Below, in pieces: positions 1 to 8,994 of a stretch of DNA of 64,000 nucleotides. Both the position numbers and the translations under genes were made by a program. The stretch lies in contig JAQWMX010000020.1 in assembly GCA_029246545.1 (NCBI GenBank), forward strand, positions 31,643-95,642, written 5' to 3'. The notes beneath the pieces are model-generated. The model was not told where the DNA came from. It saw nothing but the letters and a program-made list of their open reading frames with translations, and made no database searches. Positions within the stretch are counted from its first letter, which is position 1. Every line of letters begins with the position of its first letter. The DNA comes from Gammaproteobacteria bacterium (GTDB lineage: Bacteria; Pseudomonadota; Gammaproteobacteria; Pseudomonadales; Pseudohongiellaceae).

Positions 1-267
1 TTGCAACACACTCAAAAAAAGCGCCATCAAACTGCTGACTTCTTTCTTCGGTCTTAGCCAGTTTTCACTACTGAATACAAATAAGGTTAAATAATCAATT
101 TTGAGATCTGCGCAGTAGTTAGTAATGCTGCGCGCTTGCAATGCACCAGTACGATGTCCTGATAACTGAGAATTGTTCTGTTGTTTAGACCAGCGATTAT
201 TGCCATCCATAATAATCGCGATATGGCGGGGTAAGTTTTTTTTGTCTGTTGATACTTCTACTGACAT
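1..267 (-). CDS. uppS: Isoprenyl transferase (undecaprenyl diphosphate synthase), 3' end cut by window edge
   Basis: Translating the minus strand from the ATG at 265-267 gives 89 residues with the cis-prenyltransferase start HIAIIMDGNNRWSKQ (catalytic Asp in the MDGN motif) and the later SSENW motif. The enzyme condenses isopentenyl diphosphates onto farnesyl diphosphate to make the C55 carrier for peptidoglycan. An AAGGTGG ribosome-binding site lies upstream of the ATG. It is the last gene seen of the rpsB-tsf-pyrH-frr-uppS run, the usual order in gammaproteobacteria. The C-terminal half lies outside the window. Confidence 0.93.
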   Translation of the reverse strand, partial: MSVEVSTDKKNLPRHIAIIMDGNNRWSKQQNNSQLSGHRTGALQARSITNYCADLKIDYLTLFVFSSENWLRPKKEVSSLMALFLSVLQ

Positions 268-289
268 TAAGAAACCACCTTGTACTTAA

Positions 290-847
290 TTAAATTGCCA
301 ACAAGTCGGTTTCTTTAGCGCTATATTTTTCTTCTACTTTAGCAATATGACTATCAGTAAGTTTTTGAATATCTTGTTCAGCTTTACGTTCGTCATCTTC
401 ACTGATTTCTTTATCCTTAAGTAAATCTTTTACATGTTGATTAGCATCTCGGCGAATATTTCTTAAAGCAACTCGAGAATTCTCAGCTTCATGCTTAGCC
501 TGTTTAGTATATTCCATACGGGTTTCTTCGGTTAAGGCAGGCATCGGTACTCTAATAACATCCCCGTTATTAGAAGGATTCAACCCTAAATCTGATCTTA
601 TGATAGCTTTTTCAATAGGCCCTAACATGGGCTTTTCCCAAGGTGTGATAAGCAAAGATCGAGCATCTTCGACTGTTACATTAGACACTTGTTGAATCGG
701 CGTATCAGTTCCGTAATAATCTACGTAAACATTATCAAGAATATTAGGATGAGCCCTGCCAGTTCTAATTTTATTGAAAGCAGAATCAAGGCTTATTAAA
801 CTTTTATCCATTCTTTCTTCTGCGTCTATCAAAATTTCATCAATCAT
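290..847 (-). CDS. frr: Ribosome recycling factor
   Basis: The 185-residue product has the normal RRF length and layout: an N-terminal helix with the conserved RTGRAHPNIL segment (about residues 28-37), a central beta domain and long C-terminal helices rich in charged residues. With EF-G, RRF splits post-termination ribosomes. It starts at an ATG preceded by a GAGAGGA Shine-Dalgarno and sits between pyrH and uppS, with only 22 bp to uppS, so co-transcription is likely. Nothing in the coding sequence is unusual. Confidence 0.97.
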   Translation of the reverse strand: MIDEILIDAEERMDKSLISLDSAFNKIRTGRAHPNILDNVYVDYYGTDTPIQQVSNVTVEDARSLLITPWEKPMLGPIEKAIIRSDLGLNPSNNGDVIRVPMPALTEETRMEYTKQAKHEAENSRVALRNIRRDANQHVKDLLKDKEISEDDERKAEQDIQKLTDSHIAKVEEKYSAKETDLLAI

Positions 848-863
848 CAGAAATCCTCTCTAC

Positions 864-893
864 CTATCTATAACTATCTATAACTATCTATAA
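864..893. repeat. Three tandem 10-bp repeats between pyrH and frr
   Basis: Three perfect copies of CTATCTATAA lie head to tail in the 80-bp spacer between pyrH and frr, just upstream of the frr ribosome-binding site on the minus strand. Such short A+T repeats can vary in copy number by replication slippage. No function is evident. Confidence 0.85.
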
Positions 894-927
894 CTTAATT
901 ACTAATATTTCAACTAGTTCGATGCTT

Positions 928-1656
928 TTAAGAACCAGACTCGATAAGGGTACCTTCTTCTTCGCCAACCATAATATTAAACAGAGCTTTCTTCTTATTC
1001 ATATTAAAAACTCTGACAGGTAAATTATGGTCACGACTTAAACATATAGCTGTTAAATCCATCACACCTAACTTTTTATCTAAAATTTCATCAAAAGTTA
1101 GCTTGTCATACTTGATCGCTGCAGGATCCTTAACAGGATCAGCAGAATAGACACCGTCTACTTTAGTTGCTTTTAGAACTAGCTCTGCATCAATTTCAAT
1201 ACCACGTAAGCAAGCAGCAGAATCAGTTGTAAAGAATGGATTGCCTGTGCCAGCAGAAAAAATCACAACATCACCGGCCTTCAAATGGCGGATTGCAGTA
1301 CGGCGGTCATAATGTTCTACAACACCGCTCATCGGAATAGCCGACATAACACGACTCGAGATATTCGCCCGTTCTAACGCATCTCGCATAGCAAGAGCAT
1401 TCATCACAGTAGCTAACATGCCCATGTGATCGCCTGTAACTCTTTCCATGCCAGCAGCATGCAAAGCAGCACCCCTAAAAAGGTTGCCACCACCTATAAC
1501 CAAGCCGACTTGCACACCAATTTCTATTAGCTGCCCAATTTCTAAAGCCATTCGGTCAAGCACTTTAGGATCGATACCAAAATCCGCACTACCTGTCAGC
1601 GCTTCTCCACTCAACTTAAGCAGGATTCTGTCGTATTTGCGTATTTTGTTACTCAT
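928..1656 (-). CDS. pyrH: UMP kinase
   Basis: The 242-residue product is a full-length bacterial UMP kinase of the amino-acid-kinase fold, which makes UDP from UMP for pyrimidine nucleotide synthesis. Visible motifs are KLSGEAL (14-20, phosphate binding), GGGNLFRG (55-62), [11 protein letters not shown] (76-86) and a distal nucleotide-binding stretch around [13 protein letters not shown]. It lies between tsf and frr in the conserved operon, 19 bp after tsf. The Shine-Dalgarno ahead of its ATG is weak, which fits translation helped by the upstream gene. Confidence 0.97.
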   Translation of the reverse strand: MSNKIRKYDRILLKLSGEALTGSADFGIDPKVLDRMALEIGQLIEIGVQVGLVIGGGNLFRGAALHAAGMERVTGDHMGMLATVMNALAMRDALERANISSRVMSAIPMSGVVEHYDRRTAIRHLKAGDVVIFSAGTGNPFFTTDSAACLRGIEIDAELVLKATKVDGVYSADPVKDPAAIKYDKLTFDEILDKKLGVMDLTAICLSRDHNLPVRVFNMNKKKALFNIMVGEEEGTLIESGS

Positions 1657-1675
1657 AGTTGTTAGGCTTTAGTTT

Positions 1676-2566
1676 TCACTCTTTATCTTTATCTTTTTCA
1701 GCACCTTTTAGCTGTTCAGCAACTTCTGCCGCAAAATCTACTTCAGCTATTTCAATACCTTCACCCACTTCATAACGAGTAAAACTGATGATCTCTGCAT
1801 TAGCATCACTGACCATTTTGCCCACTTTAATGTCAGGATCTTTAACGAAGGCCTGTTCAGTAAGGGTGACCTCTTCAATGAATTTTCTTAGACGTCCACT
1901 GACCATTTTTTCAACGATATCAGCCGGCTTACCGCTATCTGCAGCTTGAGCTGTGTAAATTTCGCTTTCTTTACTTAATACATCAGCAGGAACTTCTTCA
2001 GCATTCACAACCATGGGGCTTACTGCAGCAACATGCATAGCAACATCTTTCGCTAAGACTTCATCGCCACCACGTAAACTAAGCAATACTGCAATTTTGT
2101 TATTTGAGTGTACATAAGATCCAACTGTCAGACCTTCTTCCACGGCAACAGCCACTCGTCTTACAGAAATATTCTCACCAATCTTTTGTACTAGTCCTAA
2201 CCTAGCTGTTTCTAGTTCAGAATCCATCAGCTTACTAACATCTGGCTCTTTTGCTTCAAATGCCGCGTCTAATACTAGTTGTGAAAAGTTTCCAAAATTT
2301 TCTTCTTTAGCTGCAAAGTCAGTCTCACTATTAACTTCAACCAATACACCAGCACTATTGTCACTGGCAATTTTAACAAGCACCGCTCCTTCAGCAGCGG
2401 TACGACCAGCTTTTTTAGCTGCTTTCATTCCGCTTGCCTTTCTTAATAATTCAATGGCTTCATCTATATCACCATTGGACTCTACCAAAGCATTTTTACA
2501 TTCCATCATGCCAAGACTAGTTCTTTCACGTAATTCTTTTACTAATGCTGCTGTAACGTTAGCCAT
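1676..2566 (-). CDS. tsf: Elongation factor Ts
   Basis: EF-Ts is the nucleotide-exchange factor for EF-Tu. The product begins MANVTAALVKELRERT and carries the TSLGMMECK motif (16-24) and the core TDFAAKEENF segment (the family usually has TDFVA). The ATG at 2566 is chosen because AGGAG lies at the right distance upstream and the family starts there; an in-frame extension to 2614 adds 16 residues unlike any EF-Ts. The chosen form is 296 residues, normal for the family. The extreme C-terminus is a short charged Lys/Asp/Glu tail. Confidence 0.96.
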   Translation of the reverse strand: MANVTAALVKELRERTSLGMMECKNALVESNGDIDEAIELLRKASGMKAAKKAGRTAAEGAVLVKIASDNSAGVLVEVNSETDFAAKEENFGNFSQLVLDAAFEAKEPDVSKLMDSELETARLGLVQKIGENISVRRVAVAVEEGLTVGSYVHSNNKIAVLLSLRGGDEVLAKDVAMHVAAVSPMVVNAEEVPADVLSKESEIYTAQAADSGKPADIVEKMVSGRLRKFIEEVTLTEQAFVKDPDIKVGKMVSDANAEIISFTRYEVGEGIEIAEVDFAAEVAEQLKGAEKDKDKE

Positions 2567-2614
2567 GATATTCGGCTCCTCTACTACACTTATATGTGTC
2601 TCATCTTTTTCCAC

Positions 2615-2633
2615 CCCTGTTTAGAGTACAGGG
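2615..2633 (-). promoter_or_regulatory. Hairpin in the rpsB-tsf spacer
   Basis: CCCTGT and ACAGGG form a perfect 6-bp stem with a 7-nt loop, 48 bp upstream of the chosen tsf start. No U-run follows on the minus strand, so it is not a classical terminator. A stem-loop between rpsB and tsf that tunes the S2/EF-Ts ratio is known in E. coli; the same role here is inference. A second weaker stem (TTGGGCT/AGCCTAA) sits closer to rpsB. Confidence 0.35.
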
Positions 2634-2694
2634 AGTGAAAAAAGTTTAAGTATTGAATGAATTAGGCTTGTATAGCCCAATACCTTGTGCAAAT

Positions 2695-3801
2695 TTAAGC
2701 GTCTTTATCGCCGCTATCTTTTGCTTTCGCTTTAGGTGCAGCCTTTGCTTTAGCTTTAGGCGCAGCCTTTGCTTTAGCTTTAGGTGCAGCTTTTGCTTTT
2801 GCCTTGGCTTTCGCTTTAGGTTTGACTTTTGCTTTAGGCTCAGCTTTCGCTTTAGCCTTAGGTGCAGCTTTCGCTTTAGCTTTAGCTTTAGCTTTAGCCT
2901 TAGGTTTAGCTTCTACCGCTTCAGCTGCAGGCTCAATTTCGACTGAATCAGTTGCTGTCTCAGCTTTCGGCTCACTTTCGACTGAATCAGATGCTGTCTC
3001 AGCTTTAGGAGTAGGCTTAGCCTTAGCTTTAGATTTAACTGTAACTTTAGGACCGCCGTCACCTGTTGATGAATCAATTTCTTCAACAAACTCATTTTTA
3101 ACAGCTGCTTCCACGTCAGAATCACCACGGCCTGCAATACAAGCATCTGCGACGGATCTAACATAAAGTTCTACAGCTCGAATGGCATCATCGTTACCAG
3201 GAATAACAACATCAACGCCATCTGGGTCACTATTTGTATCAACAATACCAATGACTGGAATACCAATTTTGTTGGCTTCTGTCACAGCAATGCGTTCATG
3301 ATCCACATCAATAACAAAAAGTGCATCAGGTAAGCCGCCCATGTTTTTAATTCCACCTATGCCTTTATCAAGCTTCTCTAGGTCTCTTCTGCGCATAAGC
3401 GCTTCTTTCTTTGATAATTTTTCAAAAGTACCATCTGCAGCTTGAGCTTCAAGATCTTTCAATCTTTTCACAGAAGCACGAATAGTCTTGTAATTTGTCA
3501 GCATTCCACCCAGCCATCTCTGATCAACGAAAGGCATGCCAGCACGACTAGCTTCTTCTTTGATAATTTTGCTAGCGGCTCTTTTAGTACCAACAAATAA
3601 AACTTTCTGACGACGTTCCGCCATTTGTTTAATTTGTGCTAGAGCTTGATTAAATGCAGGAACTGTATGTTCAAGATTTATGATATGGATTTTATTGCGG
3701 GCTCCGAAAATATATTGCTCCATTTTCGGGTTCCAGTAGCGACATTGATGGCCGAAATGTACACCAGCCTTCAGCATGTCTTTCATGCTTGCAGTACTCA
3801 T
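2695..3801 (-). CDS. rpsB: 30S ribosomal protein S2 with a long Lys/Ala-rich C-terminal extension
   Basis: Residues 1 to about 235 are a typical S2 (start [19 protein letters not shown], then RWLGGMLTN and [11 protein letters not shown]). S2 is normally about 240 residues, but this protein has 368. The extra part has a short acidic linker (about 240-250), two near-repeats around [10 protein letters not shown] and [10 protein letters not shown] (about 266-290), and a tail of [12 protein letters not shown] repeats (298-361) ending DSGDKDA. The frame stays open with no disruption, so the tail appears to be translated. An AGGA Shine-Dalgarno precedes the ATG. The tail resembles histone-H1/AlgP sequence and is probably disordered and nucleic-acid binding (inference). 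Confidence 0.96.
   Translation of the reverse strand: MSTASMKDMLKAGVHFGHQCRYWNPKMEQYIFGARNKIHIINLEHTVPAFNQALAQIKQMAERRQKVLFVGTKRAASKIIKEEASRAGMPFVDQRWLGGMLTNYKTIRASVKRLKDLEAQAADGTFEKLSKKEALMRRRDLEKLDKGIGGIKNMGGLPDALFVIDVDHERIAVTEANKIGIPVIGIVDTNSDPDGVDVVIPGNDDAIRAVELYVRSVADACIAGRGDSDVEAAVKNEFVEEIDSSTGDGGPKVTVKSKAKAKPTPKAETASDSVESEPKAETATDSVEIEPAAEAVEAKPKAKAKAKAKAKAAPKAKAKAEPKAKVKPKAKAKAKAKAAPKAKAKAAPKAKAKAAPKAKAKDSGDKDA
2719..2910 (-). repeat. Low-complexity Lys/Ala repeat tract coding the S2 tail
   Basis: About 190 bp encode repeated [18 protein letters not shown] units (S2 residues 298-361). At DNA level the plus strand repeats variants of GCTTTAGGTGCAGC and GCTTTCGCTTTAGC. The tract is prone to slippage and creates long spurious open frames on both strands. 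It uses the same codon pairs as the algP-like gene at 46521-47330. Confidence 0.85.
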
Positions 3802-3970
3802 AATTTTTCCTTTGGGTTAAGCCTCCATACATCCCATGATCCCAACCTTTAGGTTTGACCCGAAAAGCACCCGGGAACATGTGTCGATATATGTGTGACG
3901 TTAATTTTTAATAAGTTTTGACAAGATATTCTTGTCTCTAAGTGGTTTTTCAGGCCTGAGCCCTTAAAGC
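3802..3970 (-). promoter_or_regulatory. Candidate structured 5' leader of rpsB (S2 autoregulation)
   Basis: The leader between the proposed promoter and the rpsB ATG is about 170 nt. Two small hairpins are visible: AACC-TTTA-GGTT at 3844-3855 and CCCG/CGGG at 3859-3875. In E. coli S2 represses its own rpsB-tsf message through the leader. Whether this leader does so is inferred from position and structure only. Confidence 0.35.
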
Positions 3971-3977
3971 GTGCGGC

Positions 3978-4006
3978 TTTATACCATAAAGTTCGGCTGA
4001 CTTAAA
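3978..4006 (-). promoter_or_regulatory. Candidate sigma-70 promoter for rpsB-tsf
   Basis: On the minus strand TTTAAG (4001-4006) and TATAAA (3978-3983) are separated by 17 bp, about 180 bp upstream of the rpsB start. The -10 is good and the -35 is weak. The position in the divergent rpsB/map spacer fits a promoter for the operon. Confidence 0.4.
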
Positions 4007-4097
4007 GTAATAATATCTGCTTAGAATGCAAAGCTTATCTATACTTTAAAGGTGCAGATACACTAAAATCACTCCCTTTGCGAAATACACCTGCTTT

Positions 4098-4871
4098 ATG
4101 GCCGTAACAATCAAAACCCCAGAAGAAATAACTCTGATGCGTGAAGCGGGTCGGCTTGCTTCTGAAGTACTGGAAATGATAGGCCCTCATGTGCAAATAG
4201 GTGTTACAACCGCTGAACTCGACAACATATGTCATGACTATATTGTTAACGTACAAAAAGCCGTTCCCGCGCCACTAAATTACAACGGTTTCCCTAAATC
4301 CATCTGCACCTCAGTCAATCATGTTATTTGTCATGGCATACCTAGTGATAATAAAGTACTTAAAGATGGCGATATTATTAATATCGACATTACAGTTATT
4401 AAAAATGGCTTTCACGGTGACACCAGTAAAATGTTTATGCTTGGTAACACAGCTAGCCATGCAGAACGTTTAATTAAAACTACACAAGAAGCCTTATATC
4501 TTGCTATTGATATGGTGAAGCCAGGTGTACGCTTAGGCAATATCGGACATGCGATTCAACAATATGCGGAAAATCGGCATTATTCTGTTGTTAGAGAATA
4601 CTGTGGCCACGGCATTGGGCGCATTTTCCATGAGGAACCTCAAGTTCTACATTACGGCAAACCTGACACAGGTCTAGAACTGCAGACTGGGATGACATTC
4701 ACTATCGAACCGATGATTAATGCTGGATCACGCTACACGCGTTTATCAAAAAAAGATGGTTGGACCGTCACTACTAAAGATCGTCGCCTATCTGCACAAT
4801 GGGAACACACCTTAGCGGTGCTGGAAGACGGCTGTGAAGTTTTAACTAAGCGTACTGAGGAAAAATTTTAA
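4098..4871 (+). CDS. map: Methionine aminopeptidase, type I
   Basis: This enzyme removes the initiator Met from nascent proteins. The 257-residue product has all five metal ligands of the pita-bread fold: D97 in NIDITV, D108 in FHGDTSK, H171 in GHGIGRIFHEE, E204 in FTIEPM and E236 in QWEHTLA, plus the substrate-contact H79. There is no N-terminal SH3-type or zinc-finger extension, so it is the short type Ia form. It is divergent from rpsB, the usual arrangement, and is followed 6 bp later by glnD. Confidence 0.97.
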   Translation: MAVTIKTPEEITLMREAGRLASEVLEMIGPHVQIGVTTAELDNICHDYIVNVQKAVPAPLNYNGFPKSICTSVNHVICHGIPSDNKVLKDGDIINIDITVIKNGFHGDTSKMFMLGNTASHAERLIKTTQEALYLAIDMVKPGVRLGNIGHAIQQYAENRHYSVVREYCGHGIGRIFHEEPQVLHYGKPDTGLELQTGMTFTIEPMINAGSRYTRLSKKDGWTVTTKDRRLSAQWEHTLAVLEDGCEVLTKRTEEKF

Positions 4872-4877
4872 ATCCTC

Positions 4878-7553
4878 ATGGCAAAAATAAGTTCTGATTT
4901 ATTTCATTTAAAAAAATTCAAGCACCAGTTAGCCAAAACCAACTCACCCATAAGCTGCTTCAAACAAGCTATCTCTGAAACTCGAGCTTTACTTAACCAA
5001 CGTTTTAAATCTAAAGCCAATATAGAGGAAATAATCTCTGATTTTACCAGCTTCATTGATCAAATACTGATTGAGGTATGGCAGCAATACGACTGGGAAA
5101 ATGAAGAAAATATTAGTTTACTGGCTGTTGGTGGTTATGGCCGAGGAGAGTTACATCCCTACTCTGATATTGATATTCAAATATTACTAGCCAAAAATAA
5201 TCATAAAAAATATAAAACAAATATTGAAAGTTTTTTAACTTTTCTTTGGGATATAAATCTCGAGGTTGGCCAAAGTGTTCGCACTATCAATGAGAATAAA
5301 AAGCAATCTACAAAAGACATTACAATTGCAACAGCATTGATGGAGTCTAGAACAGTTTTTGGCAATCCCAAACTACATAAAAAACTTATACTGGAAGTCA
5401 GCAAGAAAAAAATATGGGACGCGAAAAAGTTTTTTACTGCAAAACTTAATGAACAAATCTCTCGTCATGCTAAATATGACAACATTGAATACGCACTAGA
5501 ACCTAACCTTAAAGTTTCTCCTGGTGGACTAAGAGATATTCAGACTATCGGGTGGATATCAAAACGGCATTTTGGCGCCTCAGACTTTTTGGAATTAGTT
5601 GAACGCGGCTTCCTACAAAAAAACGAATACCAAGATTTAATTAAAGGCAGAAATTTTCTTTGGTCCTTACGCTATGGCTTACATATGTTAGCTGAACGCG
5701 GTGAGGACCGGCTTTTATTTGAACACCAGCGTAGCCTAGCAGAAATATTTTCCTATAAAGACGATAAAAACAGTCTAGGTATTGAAAAGTTAATGAAAGA
5801 GTATTATCGCAGCGTGCAAACGCTACGCGAATTAAATGACGTCCTTTTACAACTTTTCGATGAAGAAATAGTACGCTCAAAAGAAAAGGCCAAAATTCTT
5901 ACATTAAATGCCCGCTTTCAAATCCATAATAATTATATTGAAGCCGTTCATTCTAGGATCTTCAAACAAACACCCTTTGCATTGATAGAAATTTTTGTAC
6001 TGTTTGCACAGGATAAAAAAATTGAAGGAATCAGAGCCTCCACCATTCGTTTAATTCGAAACAGTCGCCATTTAATTGATGATGATTTCAGAAGTGATAT
6101 ACGTAATACCAGTTTATTTATGGAGCTATTACGCTCGCCTTATAAAATGGTTGCACGACTAAGGCAAATGAAGCGATACGGAATCCTTGGGAATTACTTA
6201 CCAGAATTTGGGAGTATCATCGGTCAAATGCAGCATGATTTATTTCATATTTATTCTGTCGATGATCATACCTTGCAAGTTGTTGAAAATATGCGTCGCT
6301 TGAGCCATACCGAGGCAATAGAAAAGTATCCGCTTGCTGCTGGCATTATAAAAACCTTACCTAAAATAGAATTACTTTATATAGCTGGCCTCTATCACGA
6401 TATTGCCAAAGGCCGTGGTGGAGACCATTCGCTATTAGGTGTAAAAGATGCAGAAGAATTCTGTCTTAAACATCATCTGGGTAAATGGGATACAGCGCTT
6501 GTTGCTTGGCTGGTAAAAAACCATTTATTCATGTCCAGTTTCGCGCAACGCCAAGATATTCAAGACCCTGACGTAATAAAAAGTTTCGCTTTAATAGTCG
6601 GCGATCAGACTCGGCTAGACTACCTCTACGCCTTAACTGTAGCCGATATTAACGCTACCAACCCTAAACTCTGGAATGCTTGGCGCGCTTCTCTACTTAG
6701 ACAGCTTTATCAAAGCACTAAGCGCGCACTTAGTCTCGGTTTAGAAAAAGTAGTTGGTAAAAGTGCTCGCATCAAAGACAATCAAAACCAGGCTCTTGCA
6801 ATAATCAACGATGAAAACATGAGCAAAAAACAAGCATTTTCCATATGGGATAAACCTAGTGAAGATTATTTTCTCAGAGAAAGCCCTCAAGATATTGCCA
6901 GGCAAACTCTAGCGATAGCCAAGCACGAAGATTTAGACTCACCCTTAATACTTATAAATAACAGCACGAAATATCAATCTGAAGGCGCCTCGAAAGTTTT
7001 TATCTACACGCAAAATTCACATTATATATTTGCAAATATTGTCAATGCTTTCGACAGACTTAATTTAAATATACAAAATGCCAGGTTATTTAATACAGCA
7101 TCTAATAAAGCATTATTGACTTTCATGGTTCTGGAAACCAATGGCACATTAATTAAAAAGAATTCGCCAAGAATGGAAGAAATAATAAGTTTATTAAAGG
7201 AATATGCATTACCAATAGAAAAGCCATCTAAGAATAAAAAACATACTTCTAGACAAGTAAGACATTTCAACCGAGAGACTGAAACCAGCTTCACTAATCC
7301 AGAAAACTTTCCTTACTCCATTTTAGAAGTTCTCTGCTCTGACAGGCCGGGCCTCTTGGCTAAAGTTGCCAATATATTTATTGAGAAAAATATTGTTCTA
7401 CATAATGCACAAATTACAACTTTAGGTGAGAATGTTGAAGATGTATTTTTTATTACCAACAAAAAAAATAAGCCGATAACGAATAAGAAACTATCAGACG
7501 AATTACAAACCCTTATAAAAGAAAAACTAAACGCCACTTTGAAAGCAGCTTGA
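4878..7553 (+). CDS. glnD: Bifunctional uridylyltransferase/uridylyl-removing enzyme GlnD
   Basis: GlnD senses glutamine and uridylylates or deuridylylates PII proteins to control nitrogen assimilation. The 891-residue protein has the family's full length. The nucleotidyltransferase motif GGYGRGELHPYSDID (85-99) carries the catalytic D97 and D99. The HD hydrolase domain has YHDIAKGRGGDH (about 507-518), and two C-terminal ACT domains begin near 707 and 812 (the latter LEVLCSDRPGLLAKVAN). All active-site residues looked for are present. It shares an operon with map; the next gene follows after 15 bp. Confidence 0.96.
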   Translation: MAKISSDLFHLKKFKHQLAKTNSPISCFKQAISETRALLNQRFKSKANIEEIISDFTSFIDQILIEVWQQYDWENEENISLLAVGGYGRGELHPYSDIDIQILLAKNNHKKYKTNIESFLTFLWDINLEVGQSVRTINENKKQSTKDITIATALMESRTVFGNPKLHKKLILEVSKKKIWDAKKFFTAKLNEQISRHAKYDNIEYALEPNLKVSPGGLRDIQTIGWISKRHFGASDFLELVERGFLQKNEYQDLIKGRNFLWSLRYGLHMLAERGEDRLLFEHQRSLAEIFSYKDDKNSLGIEKLMKEYYRSVQTLRELNDVLLQLFDEEIVRSKEKAKILTLNARFQIHNNYIEAVHSRIFKQTPFALIEIFVLFAQDKKIEGIRASTIRLIRNSRHLIDDDFRSDIRNTSLFMELLRSPYKMVARLRQMKRYGILGNYLPEFGSIIGQMQHDLFHIYSVDDHTLQVVENMRRLSHTEAIEKYPLAAGIIKTLPKIELLYIAGLYHDIAKGRGGDHSLLGVKDAEEFCLKHHLGKWDTALVAWLVKNHLFMSSFAQRQDIQDPDVIKSFALIVGDQTRLDYLYALTVADINATNPKLWNAWRASLLRQLYQSTKRALSLGLEKVVGKSARIKDNQNQALAIINDENMSKKQAFSIWDKPSEDYFLRESPQDIARQTLAIAKHEDLDSPLILINNSTKYQSEGASKVFIYTQNSHYIFANIVNAFDRLNLNIQNARLFNTASNKALLTFMVLETNGTLIKKNSPRMEEIISLLKEYALPIEKPSKNKKHTSRQVRHFNRETETSFTNPENFPYSILEVLCSDRPGLLAKVANIFIEKNIVLHNAQITTLGENVEDVFFITNKKNKPITNKKLSDELQTLIKEKLNATLKAA

Positions 7554-7568
7554 GTATTATTTAAAACC

Positions 7569-7910
7569 ATGATGATTATGTATGGCATTGCAAATTGCGA
7601 CAGCATTAAGAAAGCACGAGCTTTTCTCGATAAAAATAATATAAGCTTTGAGTTTCATGACTATAAAAAGCAAGGAGTCAGTACTGACCTGCTTAAACAT
7701 TGGTGTGAAGTCTTTGGCTATGAAAACGTGTTAAACCGTCGTGGCACAACTTGGCGCAAGCTCGATGAAGATGCCAAAGCAACTATCAATGAACCTAATG
7801 CAATCCTTCTCATGCAAGAATTACCCTCCATGATCAAGCGCCCTATACTAGATACGAGTGAGAGACTACTACTCGGATTTAATCAAAGTGAGTATGAAAG
7901 CCTGCTATAA
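7569..7910 (+). CDS. ArsC/Spx-family reductase, YffB-like
   Basis: The 113-residue protein matches the YffB subgroup of ArsC-like thioredoxin-fold proteins, beginning MYGIANCDSIKKAR with a single N-terminal Cys and continuing NRRGTTWRKL. Its true substrate is unknown; the family has been linked to glutathione-dependent reduction. Two adjacent ATG codons (7569 and 7572) and a third in MYG could serve as start. It lies between glnD and dapD as in Pseudomonas, although the dapC aminotransferase gene often found between glnD and yffB there is missing. Confidence 0.88.
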   Translation: MMIMYGIANCDSIKKARAFLDKNNISFEFHDYKKQGVSTDLLKHWCEVFGYENVLNRRGTTWRKLDEDAKATINEPNAILLMQELPSMIKRPILDTSERLLLGFNQSEYESLL

Positions 7911-7944
7911 TGCCGCAAAATTTTTAATCAGACTCGGATAAACA

Positions 7945-8976
7945 ATGAATTTATATAGCCTTGCTTTTGGAATTGGTAGCAAAGACTCTGCTGGTAATTG
8001 GCTTGAGTGTTTTTACCCTAGTCCATTATTAAATCCAGACTCAAACATACAACAAGCCATCTTGCCGGTGCTTGACTACACTAATGGCAATCACGCTATC
8101 GAACTGGATCAACAACAGATAAATCAGATTTTGGATAATTTTGGTGCTTCCCAAAATCAGGACCAAATCGACTTGCTTTCAAATTTAACACTTAGCAAAA
8201 AACCGCTAATGATTAGCATACTTGAAAAAGACTCAAGTCCGACTTCGGTGCCCGAGGTTTATCTAAAACTACATTTGTTGTCACACCGTTTGGTGCAACC
8301 ACATGGTTTAAATTTGGATGGCATGTTTGGCTTACTACCAAATGTTGCCTGGACTAATAAAGGAGCCATTGCCATTAATGAGCTCGCTCAACAACAGTTA
8401 TTAGCTAGACTTGCTAATCAAACTTTATCTGTCAATTCAGTCGATAAATTTCCAAAAATGACAGACTATGTCGTGCCCACAGGTGTAAGAATTGCTGACA
8501 CATCTAGAGTCAGGCTAGGTGCCTACATTGGTGAAGGCACCACTATAATGCATGAAGGCTTCGTAAACTTTAATGCTGGCACCGCAGGTGAAGCCATGAT
8601 TGAAGGCCGAATCAGCGCTGGCGTCTTTGTCGGCAAAGGCAGTGATCTAGGTGGAGGTTGCAGTATTATTGGCACTCTTTCGGGTGGTGGCAAAGAAGTC
8701 ATTTCTATTGGTGAGAATTGTTTAATTGGCGCCAACGCGGGCCTTGGTATTTCTCTAGGCAATGGCTGCACAATTGAAGCGGGTCTTTATTTAACAGCCG
8801 GAACCAAAGTTAGTATGCTCGATATTGATAAGAATGTAGTAGATATCGTTAAAGCTCGCGAACTAAGCGGCAAAGAAAATTTACTATTTCGCCGGAATTC
8901 TATGACAGGCATTGTTGAATGTTTGACGAATCAGAGCAGCATTGAATTGAATGCTGAATTACACTCCCATAATTAA
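7945..8976 (+). CDS. dapD: 2,3,4,5-tetrahydropyridine-2,6-dicarboxylate N-succinyltransferase
   Basis: DapD transfers succinyl from succinyl-CoA to tetrahydrodipicolinate in lysine and meso-diaminopimelate synthesis. The 343-residue product is the longer Pseudomonas-type form rather than the about 275-residue enteric form. The C-terminal half has left-handed beta-helix hexapeptide repeats (GVRIADTSRVRLGAYIGEG, then GGCSIIGTLSGGG and GENCLIGANAGLG). It sits just upstream of dapE, the next-but-one step, with an 18-bp gap. Confidence 0.95.
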   Translation: MNLYSLAFGIGSKDSAGNWLECFYPSPLLNPDSNIQQAILPVLDYTNGNHAIELDQQQINQILDNFGASQNQDQIDLLSNLTLSKKPLMISILEKDSSPTSVPEVYLKLHLLSHRLVQPHGLNLDGMFGLLPNVAWTNKGAIAINELAQQQLLARLANQTLSVNSVDKFPKMTDYVVPTGVRIADTSRVRLGAYIGEGTTIMHEGFVNFNAGTAGEAMIEGRISAGVFVGKGSDLGGGCSIIGTLSGGGKEVISIGENCLIGANAGLGISLGNGCTIEAGLYLTAGTKVSMLDIDKNVVDIVKARELSGKENLLFRRNSMTGIVECLTNQSSIELNAELHSHN

Positions 8977-8994
8977 AATATTTTAGGCTTTCGC

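Noticed and set aside
864..893. Short direct repeats as a CRISPR array
   Set aside because: Units are 10 bp with no spacers and there are no cas genes in the window.
2653..3166. Long open frames on both strands across the rpsB tail, rich in Phe/Arg/Ser or Leu
   Set aside because: They are shadows of the Lys/Ala codon repeats; none has a ribosome-binding site or a protein-like sequence.
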